From positions 54,924-60,634 of the forward strand of contig DLOQ01000170.1 of the NCBI GenBank assembly GCA_002479655.1: a stretch of DNA of 5,711 nucleotides, written 5' to 3'. The translations under genes and the position numbers were made by a program. Shown in pieces: positions 5,082-5,711 of the stretch (position 1 is the first letter of the stretch; every line of letters begins with the position of its first letter). The stretch comes from Lachnospiraceae bacterium UBA7480 (GTDB taxonomy: Bacteria > Bacillota > Clostridia > Lachnospirales > Lachnospiraceae). Below the pieces are notes generated by a model that was not told where the DNA came from, did no database searches, and worked only from the letters and a program-made list of their open reading frames with translations.

Positions 5082-5711
5082 AGGAAAGTACCGGTAAAAC
5101 GAAGAACGGAAAAGATCATACAGGTAATGGAAAAACAGAACATGGGAATACCGGCAGGCGATGGAATATATTTAAAAACGGTATGAGGGACGGCGTGCCG
5201 ATCGCGCTGGGATATTTTGCGGTTTCATTTTCGCTGGGGATACAGGCAAAACAGATCGGGATCTCTGCCTTTGCGGCGACTATGATGTCGCTTACCAACC
5301 TGACATCGGCCGGTGAGGCGGCGGCATTGACGCTGATCGCCGCGCATGCTTCGTATCCTGAGATGGCGCTATCCCAGCTGGTGATCAATATACGTTATAT
5401 GTTGATGTCCTGCGCGCTGTCGCAGAAGATCGATCCTAAGATGCCGTTCTTTCATCGCTTTTTTGTCGCATTTGGCGTTACGGATGAGATCTTCGGGATC
5501 TCGATCGGCGTACCGGGCAGATTGAATGCGTTTTATCCTTATGGAGCCATGGCGCTCGCGATCCCCGGCTGGACGCTCGGAACCTGTCTTGGCGTGGTCA
5601 TGGGCAATATCCTTCCGGAACTGATCGTTAATGCGTTGAGTATTGCGTTGTATGGGATGTTTGTGGCGATCTTTATCCCACCGGCAAAAGAGGATAAGCA
5701 TGTGGCGCTGG
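5078..5711 (+). CDS. azlC: AzlC-family branched-chain amino acid exporter subunit, 3' end outside the window
   Basis: The open frame gives 211 residues and continues past the edge; no stop is reached. AzlC is the large membrane subunit that, with small AzlD, exports branched-chain amino acids and analogues. Family signs are G-M-R-D-G-V-P-I-A-L-G-Y-F at 36-48, a hydrophobic segment with S-L-T-N-L-T-S-A-G (71-79), V-I-N-I-R-Y-M-L-M-S (104-113), V-T-D-E-I-F (137-142) and I-P-G-W-T-L-G (166-172). Several hydrophobic segments follow to A-I-F-I-P-P-A-K. Full AzlC proteins are about 230-250 residues, so perhaps 40-60 are missing; azlD may follow. The first 30 residues form a hydrophilic Lys/Gly/Asn-rich tail, unusual for this family. 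ATG 5078 is the first ATG in frame but has a weak ribosome site. It is divergent from the pot operon, and a functional link is not implied. Confidence 0.85.
   Translation, partial: MKESTGKTKNGKDHTGNGKTEHGNTGRRWNIFKNGMRDGVPIALGYFAVSFSLGIQAKQIGISAFAATMMSLTNLTSAGEAAALTLIAAHASYPEMALSQLVINIRYMLMSCALSQKIDPKMPFFHRFFVAFGVTDEIFGISIGVPGRLNAFYPYGAMALAIPGWTLGTCLGVVMGNILPELIVNALSIALYGMFVAIFIPPAKEDKHVAL

Noticed and set aside
5116..5701. Two minus-strand open frames of 90 and 110 codons opposite azlC
   Set aside because: They lie antisense to a clear AzlC frame, show no recognisable motifs and have compositions expected of shadow translations.

Overview
The window most resembles an endospore-forming Firmicute of the class Clostridia, probably Lachnospiraceae-like. 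This rests on a recognisable SpoVAB C-terminus at the left edge, a one-lipoprotein potABCD set, a cysteine-rich secreted binding protein (typical of anaerobes), a sigma-A type promoter and moderate GC with AT-rich intergenic regions. The genus is inference.

Layout, left to right. Bases 3-188 (+) are the last 61 codons of a stage V sporulation gene, spoVAB. It converges on a five-gene minus-strand cluster, with only five bases between the two stop codons. In transcription order (right to left) the cluster is: an XRE/cupin regulator (4811-4260), potA ATPase (4213-3143), potB permease (3073-2258), potC permease (2076-1279) and potD substrate-binding lipoprotein (1258-194). Together these encode a complete polyamine (spermidine/putrescine-type) ABC importer with its own regulator. 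A consensus promoter (TTGACA, 16 bp, TATAAT) lies upstream of the regulator. A 7-10-7 inverted repeat is centred on its -35 box and is the best candidate operator.

The operon is tight except between potB and potC, where a 181-bp spacer holds two long back-to-back hairpins starting right after the potB stop. One can fold two mutually exclusive ways and looks like a terminator or attenuator. This is the most unusual structure in the window.

To the right, a divergent gene starts at about 5078 (+) and runs off the end: an AzlC-family branched-chain amino acid exporter subunit with a hydrophilic N-terminal tail. It has an extended -10 type promoter, a 5' leader hairpin and a possible 17-codon leader ORF whose stop overlaps the azlC start as ATGA.

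No RNA genes, CRISPR arrays, transposase genes or prophage genes were seen. The protein content is conventional; the interest is in the non-coding structure. Family calls come from reading motifs, and no database search was run.
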